NCBI RefSeq assembly: GCF_027925305.1
Contig: NZ_BSDR01000001.1
Span: 225,001 to 270,000 of the forward strand
DNA: 45,000 bases
Reading direction: 5' to 3'
From: Desulforhabdus amnigena
GTDB taxonomy: Bacteria > Desulfobacterota > Syntrophobacteria > Syntrophobacterales > Syntrophobacteraceae
Positions 25,798 through 34,480 of the stretch are shown here, piece by piece. Position 1 is the stretch's first letter, and each line of letters begins with the position of its first letter. The translations under genes were made by a program, and so were the position numbers. A model generated the notes under the pieces. The model saw nothing but the letters and a program-made list of their open reading frames with translations, ran no database searches and had not been told where the DNA came from.

Positions 25798-26579
25798 AAG
25801 CCGTTCATTTAGAAGATACGCCGGTAGATGTGAAAGGGGTGCGCCTTCAGAAGGTGATCGCGCAGGCTGGGCTCGCTTCGCGCCGTGCAGCCGAGGAAAT
25901 GATTCGACAGGGCAGGGTCGCGGTCAACGGCCGCGTGGTCACGACATTGGGGTGTTGCGTGGATCCTGGCAGAGATGAAGTCATCGTTGACGGGAAAACA
26001 ATTTCCATCGCCGAGAAAAAAGTCTACCTGCTTTTCTATAAACCGAAACTGTGTGTTACGACTCTCAAGGATCCGCAGGGACGTCAGACCGTCATTGATC
26101 TGATCCCGGATTTTGGAGTACGTTTGTTTCCCGTGGGGCGCCTGGATTATGATGCTGAGGGCTTGCTGCTTCTCACCAATGACGGTCTTTTGGGTAACCG
26201 GCTGCAGCATCCACGATACGGAATCGCTAAAACATATGAAGTGAAAGTGCAGGGACAACCGGATGCCGAGGCTTTGAGCCGCCTGCGTTCAGGGATCGTT
26301 CTTGAAGAGGGAAAAACCGCCCCCGCAGAGGTGTCGATCCTTCGACTTTTGCCCAAGGCCGGCTGGCTGCGGATTGTTTTGCATCAAGGCTGGTACAGGC
26401 AAATCAAACGTATGGGGGAAGCGGTGGGACACCCGGTTTTGAAAATCAAAAGAGTGGCCTATGGTCCTCTGACCTTGGGAAAACTCATGCCGGGCGCTTT
26501 CCGAACCTTATCCGCAAAAGAAGTGCGCCGGCTGTATCAACTGGTTCAACTTGAAGAGGAGCAAACCGGAAGGAAATGA
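25794..26579 (+). CDS. RluB/RsuA-family pseudouridine synthase
   Basis: 261 residues. An S4 RNA-binding domain (about 16-75, RLQKVIAQAGLASRRAAEEM) is followed by the synthase domain with the catalytic aspartate in VGRLDYDAEGLLLLTNDG, then GIAKTYEVKV and GWYRQIKRMGEAVGH. The enzyme isomerises a uridine in rRNA, most likely 23S (RluB type) by similarity; 16S (RsuA) is the alternative. The start is TTG, overlapping the trpS stop. A GTG 15 codons in is another possibility that would trim the non-conserved N-terminus. Its stop overlaps the ATG of the TPR gene (ATGA). Confidence 0.92.
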   Translation: MKAVHLEDTPVDVKGVRLQKVIAQAGLASRRAAEEMIRQGRVAVNGRVVTTLGCCVDPGRDEVIVDGKTISIAEKKVYLLFYKPKLCVTTLKDPQGRQTVIDLIPDFGVRLFPVGRLDYDAEGLLLLTNDGLLGNRLQHPRYGIAKTYEVKVQGQPDAEALSRLRSGIVLEEGKTAPAEVSILRLLPKAGWLRIVLHQGWYRQIKRMGEAVGHPVLKIKRVAYGPLTLGKLMPGAFRTLSAKEVRRLYQLVQLEEEQTGRK

Positions 26580-28459
26580 ACAATAGAAGTCGGAGAACCT
26601 ATCCTTACAGTTTAGATGACTCTTTAGTTGCATCTCGACAAAAGGAAAAAAAACGCCGTCCTTTCCGTTTTCTCGCATGGCTTGTCCTGCTGGCATTGTT
26701 GGGGGTGGGGGGCTATTGGTTGATCGGTTCCGTTCCCCAGGAACGCATCGCCAATTATCTTCCCTTTCCCAAAAAACTCCTGGCCCTGCGATTCCAGCAC
26801 AATGGGCAGGAAGTCATTCTCCTGCCGGACTCTCAATGTGTAGTGAATCCAAGAGATTCTCTTCACCTCTTGAGCGTTCAGACGGACGGGTGGGTTTCCT
26901 GGGGAGTGAAAGTCGATGCATCGGATTTCGATATTGAATCAATAAAGGAACAGCCCGCCGTCATCAGGGATCTGATGCCGCAGGAGGATTTTGAAACACC
27001 CAAAACGGTTGAAATTCGGGTTCTGCTCTGGAACCGGGTCATTGGAAAGGTCTCTTTTCTGGTGGAACTGGATGGCAAAGATTGGTTGCAAAAGGCGACC
27101 TCGGCAACCAGTGACAATCAGAAAATCGGTTATCTGGAAAAAGCTCTGCTGGGAAATCCCGGAAACGTTCTGGTGAAAACACAGTTGGCTGCACTCTATT
27201 TTGAAAAGAAAAAATATGAGGAAGCCGCCAGACTCTATAAAGAAGTCGATCAGTCCGGAAAGTCCAAATCCGTTCTCGAACGGTTGCTTGAAGTCTACAA
27301 ACAGCAAAATCAGGTGGATGAGGCCCTCATGGTCTACCTGGATTTGATCAAACTTTCTGAAGACGAGGAATACTTCAAAGAGTTTTTACAGTACATCCAA
27401 AGGTACAAATCCAAGGACGATGCAGTGAGGTTTCTGGAAAAGTATCAGCGGGAAATTCCCCGCGATTTCAGGAGTTCGCTCCTTCTCTTTCTTGCGGATC
27501 TCAATACTCAGGCGAAAAATTGGGATAAGGCGGCAGCGAGCTATGAGCGGGCTATCAGATCTGGAGTGAAGGATCAGAATGTTCTTTATAATCTGGTAGT
27601 CACCTACCAGCAGAGCGACAACCTGGACAAGGCCATTCCTGCCATGGAAAAATACCTCCAATCCAATCCTGGTGACATCAGAAGTTGGATGCAGCTGGGT
27701 TCACTCCTGGAAAAGAAGGGAGCGGTGGACAGGGCGCGCGATGTGTATGAAAAGGTTTTAGAAAAAAGTCCCCAGAATAAGGCGGCATTGGTCCGGCTGG
27801 TCGCCCTTCTGGAGAAGACGAACAATAAGGGAGCACTGCAGGAGGCCTATGAAAAACTAGCTCGATTGCAGCCCGAAAACAGGACCGTTCAACACAATCT
27901 CGCCGTCCTTTATTACGACTCCCAAAAGTGGGACAAGGCAGCGAGCGCTTTTGAAGCCATTGCCGCTCGCGACAGCAAGGATGTGGAATCCCGGAAGTAT
28001 CTCCTGGACATCTATCGCAAGGCGAAAAATGAAAAAGCGGAACTCGAAACCTTGAAATCATTGGCTCAGCTGGACCCGAAGAATTCGTCCTATTATGACT
28101 CCCTCTTCTCCACCTACAAGGAGAAGGGGGATTACAAAGGAATGGTGGCGTTCTTCCAGAGTGTCGCCGAGCGTGCTCCCGATTCCATTACATTCCACAA
28201 CTATCTGCTGTATGGCCTGTTGAAGCAGGGGGATTCTCAGGGCGCCTTGAAGGAATTGGAGCAGCTGATCCGCTTGCAGCCCAAGGAAAAAAAGCATTTG
28301 AAGCAGGCTGCGAATCTATATGAAAATACTGGAAATTATGCTGAAGCATCCAAGAAGCTGGAACAGATCCTGAAGCTGGATCCGAAAGATAAAGAGGCGC
28401 AAGACGATTATCTCCGGTTGCGGCGAAAGTCTCTGGCCCCTCCCAAAAAGAAATCTTGA
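26576..28459 (+). CDS. TPR-repeat membrane-anchored protein
   Basis: 627 residues. A basic N-terminus (RQKEKKRRPFR) precedes one membrane segment (about 31-51), so the bulk should lie in the periplasm. Residues 55-175 form a distinct domain that is not recognised. About 185-620 hold ten or more tetratricopeptide repeats of the W/Y-x2-A-x8-A type, for example YEEAARLYKEV, WDKAAASYERAI, YAEASKKLEQIL. TPR proteins are scaffolds for complex assembly; no enzymatic motif is seen. It is last in the apparent operon M50-trpS-rlu-TPR, translationally coupled to the preceding gene. Partner unknown. Confidence 0.88.
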   Translation: MNNRSRRTYPYSLDDSLVASRQKEKKRRPFRFLAWLVLLALLGVGGYWLIGSVPQERIANYLPFPKKLLALRFQHNGQEVILLPDSQCVVNPRDSLHLLSVQTDGWVSWGVKVDASDFDIESIKEQPAVIRDLMPQEDFETPKTVEIRVLLWNRVIGKVSFLVELDGKDWLQKATSATSDNQKIGYLEKALLGNPGNVLVKTQLAALYFEKKKYEEAARLYKEVDQSGKSKSVLERLLEVYKQQNQVDEALMVYLDLIKLSEDEEYFKEFLQYIQRYKSKDDAVRFLEKYQREIPRDFRSSLLLFLADLNTQAKNWDKAAASYERAIRSGVKDQNVLYNLVVTYQQSDNLDKAIPAMEKYLQSNPGDIRSWMQLGSLLEKKGAVDRARDVYEKVLEKSPQNKAALVRLVALLEKTNNKGALQEAYEKLARLQPENRTVQHNLAVLYYDSQKWDKAASAFEAIAARDSKDVESRKYLLDIYRKAKNEKAELETLKSLAQLDPKNSSYYDSLFSTYKEKGDYKGMVAFFQSVAERAPDSITFHNYLLYGLLKQGDSQGALKELEQLIRLQPKEKKHLKQAANLYENTGNYAEASKKLEQILKLDPKDKEAQDDYLRLRRKSLAPPKKKS

Positions 28460-28529
28460 TGAAATTCCGCTTTTGTTGGTTCTCATACCCTGTTGATGGA
28501 AGGGGTTGCTTTATAAAAAGAGTTTTATG

Positions 28530-28558
28530 TTGCACCCCGTCGGTTTCTGTTGTATAAA
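28530..28558 (+). promoter_or_regulatory. Sigma-70-type promoter of tRNA-Val
   Basis: TTGCAC (-35) and TATAAA (-10) are separated by exactly 17 bases. The -10 box ends 15 bases before the tRNA 5' end. Confidence 0.8.
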
Positions 28559-28573
28559 GCTTCTCCAATTGAT

Positions 28574-28649
28574 GGGCGGGTAACTCAGCGGTGAGAGTGC
28601 CATCCTCACACGGTGGAAGTCGGAGGTTCGAATCCTCTTCCGCCCACCA
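28574..28649 (+). tRNA. tRNA-Val (anticodon CAC)
   Basis: Complete cloverleaf: acceptor GGGCGGG/TCCGCCC (one G-T), D stem ACTC/GAGT, and anticodon stem CCATC/GGTGG. The loop CTCACAC gives anticodon CAC. The T arm is GGAGG-TTCGAAT-CCTCT, and the 3' ACCA is encoded. Length is 76. It marks the left edge of the accessory region; the 3' end is not visibly repeated downstream. Confidence 0.96.
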
Positions 28650-28664
28650 AAATTGTTAGTAATG

Positions 28665-28694
28665 AGGCTGACTTAAAGAGGTCAGCCTTTTTTT
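28665..28694 (+). terminator. Rho-independent terminator of tRNA-Val
   Basis: Perfect 8-bp hairpin AGGCTGAC / GTCAGCCT with an 8-base loop and a run of seven T. The group II intron fragment begins directly after the T run. Confidence 0.93.
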
Positions 28695-28782
28695 GTGCGT
28701 CCGGCAGGGGGCTTGGAGGTGAAAGTCCTCTACAGGCCCGACAGGGGGAACTGTTAGCCGGACGGCAAGGGTGTCCGCCGCC
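28695..28782 (+). mobile_element. 5' fragment of a group II (class C-like) intron
   Basis: About 88 bases match the start of bacterial group IIC introns as recalled from the Oceanobacillus type: GTGCG at the 5' end, GAGGTGAAAGTCCTC, GGGGGAACTGTTAGCC, then ACGGCAAGGGTGTCCG. GTCCGGC and GCCGGAC pair as the basal stem. The match stops abruptly after GTCCGCCG. No reverse transcriptase and no domain V/VI are seen downstream, so it is a dead remnant. Insertion just after a terminator hairpin is characteristic of this intron class. Confidence 0.75.
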
Positions 28783-29359
28783 AGGTAGCATTGCATCGTA
28801 TCCTCACCCAACCGTCCCGCTTACAACCAACACTCGGATCCGCCCATCTCGTCCTTGGAGAGCCTCCGATCCCTCGGACACTTCTTCAACTTCACTCGCA
28901 GCCTGGCTGATTTCCTCTCGATGGAAGCACGCACTGTCTCCGATCCATGCTGCAATATTCCCTTGAAGATTGTTCGCTTCTTCCCACGGTTTTCATATAA
29001 AAAGCCATCGGCAAGACCAACTGGTGGCACTGTTCTCTCCTTGCATCGCTCATGTCAAAGTGCAAAAGTCAGGTTTAATATTTATAGCCATAACTTACAC
29101 CTGAACTTACACCTGGCTCGACAGGAAGTGTGTCTGCTGGAAGCCGTCAAATTTACTGTTCTCTATTCCAATCTTGATGCAACCGCGAGCAAAAATGGAT
29201 CCCAATGCCTATAATTTCCATGGAGAGGAATAATTTTCAGATTACGCTTGCAAATTTTCCCTCCGCCGCTTCGGCCGCTCCTCACGTTAATCGTTAGCGT
29301 ATCAGGCGCATCGAAAGCGTGATGGGCCACTGAAACAACAATTGAAAGGAGACCTTGTT
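28783..29359. other. Intergenic region between the intron remnant and catalase, possible gene remnants
   Basis: Open stretches exist on both strands at 28821-29214, but neither peptide is recognised or has a convincing start, so a decayed gene is possible. ACACCTGAACTTACACCTGG includes a short direct repeat. A GAAAGGAGA ribosome site immediately precedes the catalase. No promoter was read with confidence. Confidence 0.35.
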
Positions 29360-30814
29360 ATGAACGACAACGACCGCAAACCCACAACCAACGATGCGGG
29401 CATCCCTGTATCCAGCGACGAGTATTCCCTCACCGTAGGGCCTGATGGTCCCATTCTGCTGCAGGACCACTACCTGATCGAGCAAATGGCCAACTTCAAC
29501 CGGGAGATGATTCCGGACCGCCAGCCCCACGCAAAGGGCTCGGGGGCTTTCGGATACTTCCAGGTGACCCGGGACGTCAGCTCCTACACCAAGGCGGCCG
29601 TGTTCCAACCGGGTACGAAGACCGAAGTGCTGGCACGGTTTTCCACGGTGGCCGGCGAAAGTGGCAGTCCCGACACCTGGCGGGACGTGCGCGGCTTTGC
29701 GCTCAAGTTCTACACCACCGAGGGCAACTACGACATGGTGGGAAACAACACGCCGGTGTTCTTCGTACGCGATCCCATGAAGTTCCAGCACTTCATTCAT
29801 TCGCAGAAGCGCCGCGCGGACAGCGGCCTGCGCGACAACGACATGCAGTGGGACTTCTGGACCCTGTCTCCCGAGTCCGCCCATCAGGTCACCATTCTGA
29901 TGAGCGATCGCGGAGTTCCCAGGAGCTATCGGCACATGAACGGCTACTCGAGCCACACGTACATGTGGGTCAACGCCAAAGGCGAGCGCTTCTGGGTCAA
30001 GTACCACTTCAAGACCGACCAGGGCATTGAGTATCTCACCCAGGAGGAGGCAGACCGGATCGCCGGTGAGGATGCCGACTACCATCGCCGCGACCTGTTC
30101 GAGGCGATCAAGCGGGGGGATTATCCCAGCTGGACGCTCAAGGTGCAGATCATGCCCTTTAAAGATGCCGATACCTACCGGTTCAACCCGTTTGATCTGA
30201 CGAAAGTCTGGCCCCACGGCGACTACCCCCTGCACGAAGTCGGCCGGCTTACGCTGAACCGCAATCCGAGCGATTTTCACGCCGAGATCGAGCAGGCGGC
30301 GTTCGAGCCGAACAATCTCGTACCCGGCATCGGCCCCAGCCCGGACAAGATGCTGCTTGCCCGTCTGTTTTCTTACTCCGACGCCCACCGGGCACGCCTC
30401 GGTGCCAACTACAAACAGATCCCGGTCAACCGGCCAAAGAGTCCGGTCCACAACTATAGCAAGGGCGGTGCCATGCGAATTGATAAAGTCTCTGATCCGG
30501 TGTACGCACCGAACTCCAAGGGTGGCCCCAAGGCCGACCCCGAGCGGTATCCCGAGGCGGCCACTTGGAGCGCCGGCGGTGAGTTCGTCCGCGCCGCCTA
30601 TACCAAGCGCAAGGACGATGATGATTTCGGCCAGGCCGGCACCTTGGTGCGTAAAGTGATGGATGATGCCCAGCGCGATCGGCTGGTGTCCAACGTGGTG
30701 GGGCACCTGAAAAACGGCGTGTCTGAACCCGTGTTGAAGCGTGCGTTTGAATACTGGCGCAACATCGACAAGGAGATCGGCGATCGCATAGCCAAGGGCG
30801 TACAAGGGGGCTGA
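29360..30814 (+). CDS. katA: Monofunctional haem catalase
   Basis: About 484 residues, the small-subunit (clade 3) type. Catalytic His57 ([14 protein letters not shown]) and Asn130 (VGNNTPVFF) are present, and the proximal haem ligand is Tyr in [41 protein letters not shown] is the family core (two adjoining parts). It breaks down hydrogen peroxide to water and oxygen, probably in the cytoplasm as there is no signal peptide. The start is set by the GGAGA site. Codon use favours C and G at third positions more than most neighbours. With its position beside an intron remnant and cassettes, this suggests acquisition, plausibly for oxygen tolerance. Confidence 0.96.
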   Translation: MNDNDRKPTTNDAGIPVSSDEYSLTVGPDGPILLQDHYLIEQMANFNREMIPDRQPHAKGSGAFGYFQVTRDVSSYTKAAVFQPGTKTEVLARFSTVAGESGSPDTWRDVRGFALKFYTTEGNYDMVGNNTPVFFVRDPMKFQHFIHSQKRRADSGLRDNDMQWDFWTLSPESAHQVTILMSDRGVPRSYRHMNGYSSHTYMWVNAKGERFWVKYHFKTDQGIEYLTQEEADRIAGEDADYHRRDLFEAIKRGDYPSWTLKVQIMPFKDADTYRFNPFDLTKVWPHGDYPLHEVGRLTLNRNPSDFHAEIEQAAFEPNNLVPGIGPSPDKMLLARLFSYSDAHRARLGANYKQIPVNRPKSPVHNYSKGGAMRIDKVSDPVYAPNSKGGPKADPERYPEAATWSAGGEFVRAAYTKRKDDDDFGQAGTLVRKVMDDAQRDRLVSNVVGHLKNGVSEPVLKRAFEYWRNIDKEIGDRIAKGVQGG

Positions 30815-31339
30815 TCTCAGATACTTGTGAGAGAGCTCAAGAAATAGAAGCCATCAGCTAACTCGGGATCGAGCCACGCCTTTTGGCTGGCACCTCAAGG
30901 CTGCACCCCCATTGGTGCTTGGTGTGTAATAAATAGCCGCCTTCGCGCCTAAGGGGGTGTCTCTCTGATCAATCATTGAAGTATAACGAACCCTTTCGAA
31001 AACGAACGAAGAAAAGTCAATAAAGCCCTACAACCAAACCGAAATATCCCGCGGACCCTTGACCGGGTGTTCGTTTCTCATTTCCAATGCAAGATGGCAG
31101 TCCGAGCACAGGGTTTTTACAAACACACATCATTCCATCGGAATTCCTTATGTTGCCAAATCTCGAAAAATCAGGAATCTCCTGATTGACAAAGCTTACA
31201 TTGCGGGAGCATAAAAACAGACAGCCTTTTTGACATGTGACCGCTTTCGCCTGCTCAAACACCCATTATTCTATTCTCCTGCTCCTGTGCCTCGGCTGCG
31301 TGCCGAATTCTAAAACTTTACATACCGTTATGGATTACG
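30815..31339. other. Intergenic region after catalase, no supported gene
   Basis: CACCCCC at about 30904 pairs with GGGGGTG at 30953-30959. GCACCCCCATTGGTGC is a nested hairpin. These could end catalase transcription. On the minus strand 31017-31262 is open (81 residues, several Cys) but lacks a ribosome site and any similarity I recognise; it is left unannotated. The sequence becomes AT-rich towards 31340. Confidence 0.3.
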
Positions 31340-31570
31340 TTGTTGCTTTTTATTATTATGGATGATCTCCTTATCAATCTCCATCATCCACTGCCAGAGC
31401 TCATCTTCAATTTCCTGGGTTTTCATCTAAACGACATACTTGTTCGTGTTAATGCAGTTGCATGGTTCGTTGAATATGTTATGGTCTTGTACTTTATTTT
31501 CTGGATAGTATCGAAACTACCTTTTTCTGAAAAACTCAAAATAATCGTCCTATTTTGCTTGTGTCAGTGA
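31340..31570 (+). CDS. Possible small hydrophobic protein (hypothetical)
   Basis: 76 residues with two hydrophobic stretches (LPELIFNFLGF; AWFVEYVMVLYFIFWIV) and an AT-rich codon style unlike its neighbours. No strong ribosome site is seen before the first ATG; a second ATG at codon 7 is equally possible. The stop codon falls inside a perfect palindrome. Its position just before an attC-like hairpin would fit the gene of an integron cassette, whose genes are often small and unknown. Real-gene status is uncertain. Confidence 0.35.
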   Translation: MLLFIIMDDLLINLHHPLPELIFNFLGFHLNDILVRVNAVAWFVEYVMVLYFIFWIVSKLPFSEKLKIIVLFCLCQ

Positions 31571-31584
31571 TCAAATCACTGACA
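31562..31584. terminator. Perfect palindrome overlapping a stop codon
   Basis: TGTCAGTGAT-CAA-ATCACTGACA: ten-base arms with a three-base loop. It covers the TGA of the small hydrophobic frame. It has no T run and may act as a terminator or a protein binding site. Confidence 0.5.
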
Positions 31585-31633
31585 GGATTCACGTACAGGG
31601 GACTTGCACCCCATAAGTTCACGCCCATGCCGG

Positions 31634-31743
31634 GCGTACACTTTGCGTGAACCGGACGCGCAATCCTCGGGACCGCATGATTTAGTGGTGTTCGCAAGCA
31701 GTCCGTGCCGTTTCGGCGCGCCGGTTACGCACTAGTTTGCGCC
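31634..31743 (+). repeat. attC-like recombination hairpin 1
   Basis: An imperfect inverted repeat of about 110 bp. GCGTACACTTTGCGTGAACC plus GGACGCGC on the left is mirrored on the right by GGCGCGCCGG and TTACGCACTAGTTTGCGC. One unpaired base in the left arm (the G of GTGAACC) and a variable centre are features of integron attC sites. The right core GTTTGCGC departs from the GTTRRRY consensus. A GCCGCC-TCC-GGCGGC hairpin adjoins it. Confidence 0.5.
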
Positions 31744-31847
31744 GCCTCCGGCGGCTCCGCCCCCATTGGCGTACGCAGGTCGTACGGTGAGAGGTATCAT
31801 GCAAGCAAGAAATCTCAGCATATCGGTCATAGCAGGATGAACAGATC

Positions 31848-32084
31848 ATGCCTACAGTAAAAGGTGTTTCGGGACTATACAGATTCTACTTCTACAGCTT
31901 CGACTGTAATGAACCGAAGCATGTGCACGTTCAACGCGAGAAGCTTGTTTGCAAGTTTTGGCTCGAACCCGTAGCTCTGAGCAAGAACTACGGCTTTTCT
32001 CCGAAGGGGCTGAATGCGATTCGACAGATCATCAGCTCCAATCGGAATACTTTCTTGGAGGCATGGAATGAGCATTGCGGTTAA
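31848..32084 (+). CDS. DUF4160 protein, putative toxin-antitoxin partner
   Basis: 78 residues with the DUF4160 pattern: RFYFYSFDCNEPKHVHVQRE, then FWLEPVALSKNYGFSPKGLNAI, ending EAWNEHCG. The conserved His pair (HVHV) and the acidic end are retained. Function in the family is not established; it occurs almost always next to DUF2442, often on mobile DNA, and the pair is regarded as toxin-antitoxin-like. Its 3' end overlaps the next gene by 17 bases. It lies between two attC-like hairpins, consistent with a gene cassette. Confidence 0.85.
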   Translation: MPTVKGVSGLYRFYFYSFDCNEPKHVHVQREKLVCKFWLEPVALSKNYGFSPKGLNAIRQIISSNRNTFLEAWNEHCG

Positions 32085-32343
32085 TGTAATCGAGCCTAGG
32101 CTGCTGGACATTCAGGTCACAGAAGACGAGATCGTAGCGCACCTTGTAGACGGTCGAACCATCAGTGTTCCTCTTGCGTGGTCTTGGCGGCTGTCAGAGG
32201 CAACTCCCGACCAGCGTCAGAATTTCGAGATAATCGGTGATGGACAAGGCATTCACTGGCCAGATATTGATGAAGACATCAGTGTAGAGGGGATGCTTTG
32301 CGGTTCTCCCGCCCATCGTCCCAAGGGTTCTTCCACTGACTAA
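32068..32343 (+). CDS. DUF2442 protein, putative partner of DUF4160
   Basis: 91 residues from the ATG at 32068. The DUF2442 core reads VTEDEIVAHLVDGRTISVPLAWSWRL, then RQNFEIIGDGQGIHWPDIDEDISVEGML. The family is small and DNA-binding-like, and is considered the antitoxin-like member of the pair. The start overlaps the DUF4160 gene (a GGAGGCATGGA site precedes the ATG), so the two are translationally coupled. The likely stop is followed after about 70 bases by the second attC-like site. Confidence 0.87.
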   Translation: MSIAVNVIEPRLLDIQVTEDEIVAHLVDGRTISVPLAWSWRLSEATPDQRQNFEIIGDGQGIHWPDIDEDISVEGMLCGSPAHRPKGSSTD

Positions 32344-32410
32344 AGTGCTGAGGCAGTGTAGAGATGCGACTTTGAAAAGCAGCATTTTTGTCAATTATCC
32401 TGTCATTATG

Positions 32411-32499
32411 GGCCAACAATTTAGTGAAGTGGACGCGCGGGAACAGATAGTGCCGTTTTCTTCAAGCTCCTTGGCCGCCGCTGATCTTCTCGTTATGTG
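32411..32499 (+). repeat. attC-like recombination site 2 (degenerate)
   Basis: The left part GGCCAACAATTTAGTGAAG followed by TGGACGCG resembles attC left halves (AAC core, then GGACGCG). The right part CCGCTGATCTTCTCGTTATG resembles attC right halves that end in GTTRRRY. Arms pair only partly. The right half is mirrored again at 32539-32561 (CACATAACGCAATGCTCAAG), which looks like the left half of a further attC whose right half is missing. Confidence 0.45.
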
Positions 32500-32788
32500 T
32501 TCAGGAACACAAAGAAAACAGAGAACACAAAGAAAAACCACATAACGCAATGCTCAAGCGGACCTGGATTATCTGGGGTGAATGACAAGGATAGGTCAGA
32601 AGTGTACCAGGCTCTGTAGAGGATTTTATTGCCCGATTTCTCATGTCTTGAGTCTTTTCAATCGGCGGCCGGTTAAAAATTATTGCAGAAACCTGCGGGA
32701 AGGAGTAGCTTACAACCGTTTTTTTACTGTTGTTAAACAGAAATGCAGTTTTCGAGAGAGACATTGCTGCCACCAGGAGTGATTTTTT
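32500..32788. other. Intergenic region before the SulP gene
   Basis: Contains a direct repeat of AACACAAAGAAAA (at about 32506 and 32525) between the two attC-half sequences, then about 220 bp with no gene. A good ribosome site (CCAGGAGTGA) precedes the SulP start. Confidence 0.4.
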
Positions 32789-34480
32789 ATGAAATATGCA
32801 GCCACCGTTACCTCATCGATTTTTGCGCCCTTATGGATCGACACTTCCACCTTCAAATCCGATTTGATGGCCGGTATAACGGTTTCACTGGTTGCCATTC
32901 CGCAATCGCTGGCCTATGCTCGATTGGCCGGCGTACCCGCCTATTACGGCCTTTATGCCGCGTTGATCCCCACCATCATCGGCGCCGTGTTCGGATCCTC
33001 GCGTCAGCTTTCCACCGGTCCGGTCGCCATGACCTCATTGCTGTCCGCAGCCAGTGTTGCACCGCTGGCTGTTGCGGATACTGAATTGTTTTACTCCTAT
33101 GTGATCCTGCTGGCATTACTGTCGGGTCTGTTTCAAATCCTGATGGGCGCGTTTCGGGTCGGGGCGATTCTCAACTTCCTGTCGCACCCGGTGCTGATGG
33201 GCTTTATCAATGCCGCCGCCCTGATCATCGGACTGGCGCAATTACCGACCATGCTGGGCATACCGGCTCCCCAGTCATCCCATTTTTTGCTCGACATTCT
33301 GCAGGTGATCGAACGTATCAATACGATGCACACCTTGTCCTTGGGCTTTGGCGTTACGGCCATTTTGATGATTGTGGCGCTCAAGAAATATGCCCCCAAA
33401 CTGCCAGGGGTGCTTATCACCGTGGCTGTGCTGACCTGGGGCAGCTATGCTATAGGTTTTGTCGACATGGGTGGAAAGGTGGTCGGTGCCATCCCGAAAG
33501 GGTTGCCCAGCTTCAGCATTCCGACCCTCGACTGGCATACGGCGATGTCTCTGGTGCCGGCCGGTTTCATTATCGCCGTGGTCAGCTTCATGGAAGCGAT
33601 GTCCAGTTCCAAGGTCATCTCCAACAATACCCGCGTGCCCTGGGATGAGAACAAAGAGCTCATCGGACAGGGATTGGCCAAGGTGGCCGCCGCTTTTTGC
33701 CACTCCATGCCGGTCAGCGGATCGTTCTCACGTTCGGCACTCAACCTGGCCTCCAATGCACGCACCGGATTGTCCTCCGTGATTTCAGCCCTCTGCGTGC
33801 TGATCACTCTGCTTTTTCTCACGCCGCTGCTCTATCACCTGCCCAAGCCGGTGCTGGCGGCCATCATCATGGTGGCGGTAGTGGGCCTGATCAATTTCCC
33901 TATCATGTTGCGTGCCTGGCGCGTCAGTCGTGACGATGGCATCGCCGCGGTTGCGACCTTTGCCGCCACGCTGGCGTTCTCCCCCAATATTCAGAATGGC
34001 ATACTGATCGGCATCGGTCTTTCCCTGGGGTTGATGTTGTATCGAATGATGCGGCCACGCATCGCTAAACTGGGCATTCATCAGGATGGAACTCTGGGCG
34101 ACGCCCAACGCCACAACCTGCCTCCCTTACATCGCCGACTGGGCGCCATCCGCTTCGACGGTGCGTTGCGATTCATCAATGTCGCCACATTCGAGAAAGC
34201 CGTGCTCGAGATGGAACGGGGCAATCCGGGGATCAACACGATTCTGGTCTCCTGCGGCGGGATCAACGACATCGATGCTTCCGGTGTGGACATGCTCTCC
34301 AAACTGATCATCAGATTCAAGAGCAACAATATTTGCCTTTGCTTCAGCGGCTTCAAGGAACATGTGCAGGATGTGATTGAAAAAACGGGGCTCAATGATC
34401 TGATAGGCAGAGACAACCTTTTCGCTACAGATCTTTTGGCGGCCAGGGAGTTGCGAAGCAGACTGGAAGCGTCGATGTGA
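32789..34480 (+). CDS. SulP-family anion transporter with STAS domain
   Basis: 563 residues. The SLC26/SulP core occupies about 1-420, with ten or more membrane segments and the signature VAIPQSLAYARLAGVPAYYGLYAAL near residues 36-60, read as two adjoining parts, then FGSSRQLSTGPVAMTSL. SGSFSRSALNLASNARTGLSS lies in the second half. The C-terminal STAS domain (about 450-560, GAIRFDGALRFINVATFEKAV; CGGINDIDASGVDML) resembles anti-sigma factor antagonists. It moves sulfate, bicarbonate or another anion across the inner membrane; the substrate cannot be told. It is a single gene at the right end of the accessory region. Confidence 0.93.
   Translation: MKYAATVTSSIFAPLWIDTSTFKSDLMAGITVSLVAIPQSLAYARLAGVPAYYGLYAALIPTIIGAVFGSSRQLSTGPVAMTSLLSAASVAPLAVADTELFYSYVILLALLSGLFQILMGAFRVGAILNFLSHPVLMGFINAAALIIGLAQLPTMLGIPAPQSSHFLLDILQVIERINTMHTLSLGFGVTAILMIVALKKYAPKLPGVLITVAVLTWGSYAIGFVDMGGKVVGAIPKGLPSFSIPTLDWHTAMSLVPAGFIIAVVSFMEAMSSSKVISNNTRVPWDENKELIGQGLAKVAAAFCHSMPVSGSFSRSALNLASNARTGLSSVISALCVLITLLFLTPLLYHLPKPVLAAIIMVAVVGLINFPIMLRAWRVSRDDGIAAVATFAATLAFSPNIQNGILIGIGLSLGLMLYRMMRPRIAKLGIHQDGTLGDAQRHNLPPLHRRLGAIRFDGALRFINVATFEKAVLEMERGNPGINTILVSCGGINDIDASGVDMLSKLIIRFKSNNICLCFSGFKEHVQDVIEKTGLNDLIGRDNLFATDLLAARELRSRLEASM

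Noticed and set aside
28821-29214. Two overlapping frames on opposite strands between the intron remnant and catalase
   Set aside because: Neither is recognised nor has a start signal; noted only as a possible decayed gene.
31017-31262. 81-residue Cys-containing minus-strand frame
   Set aside because: No ribosome site, no family likeness, and an atypical composition.
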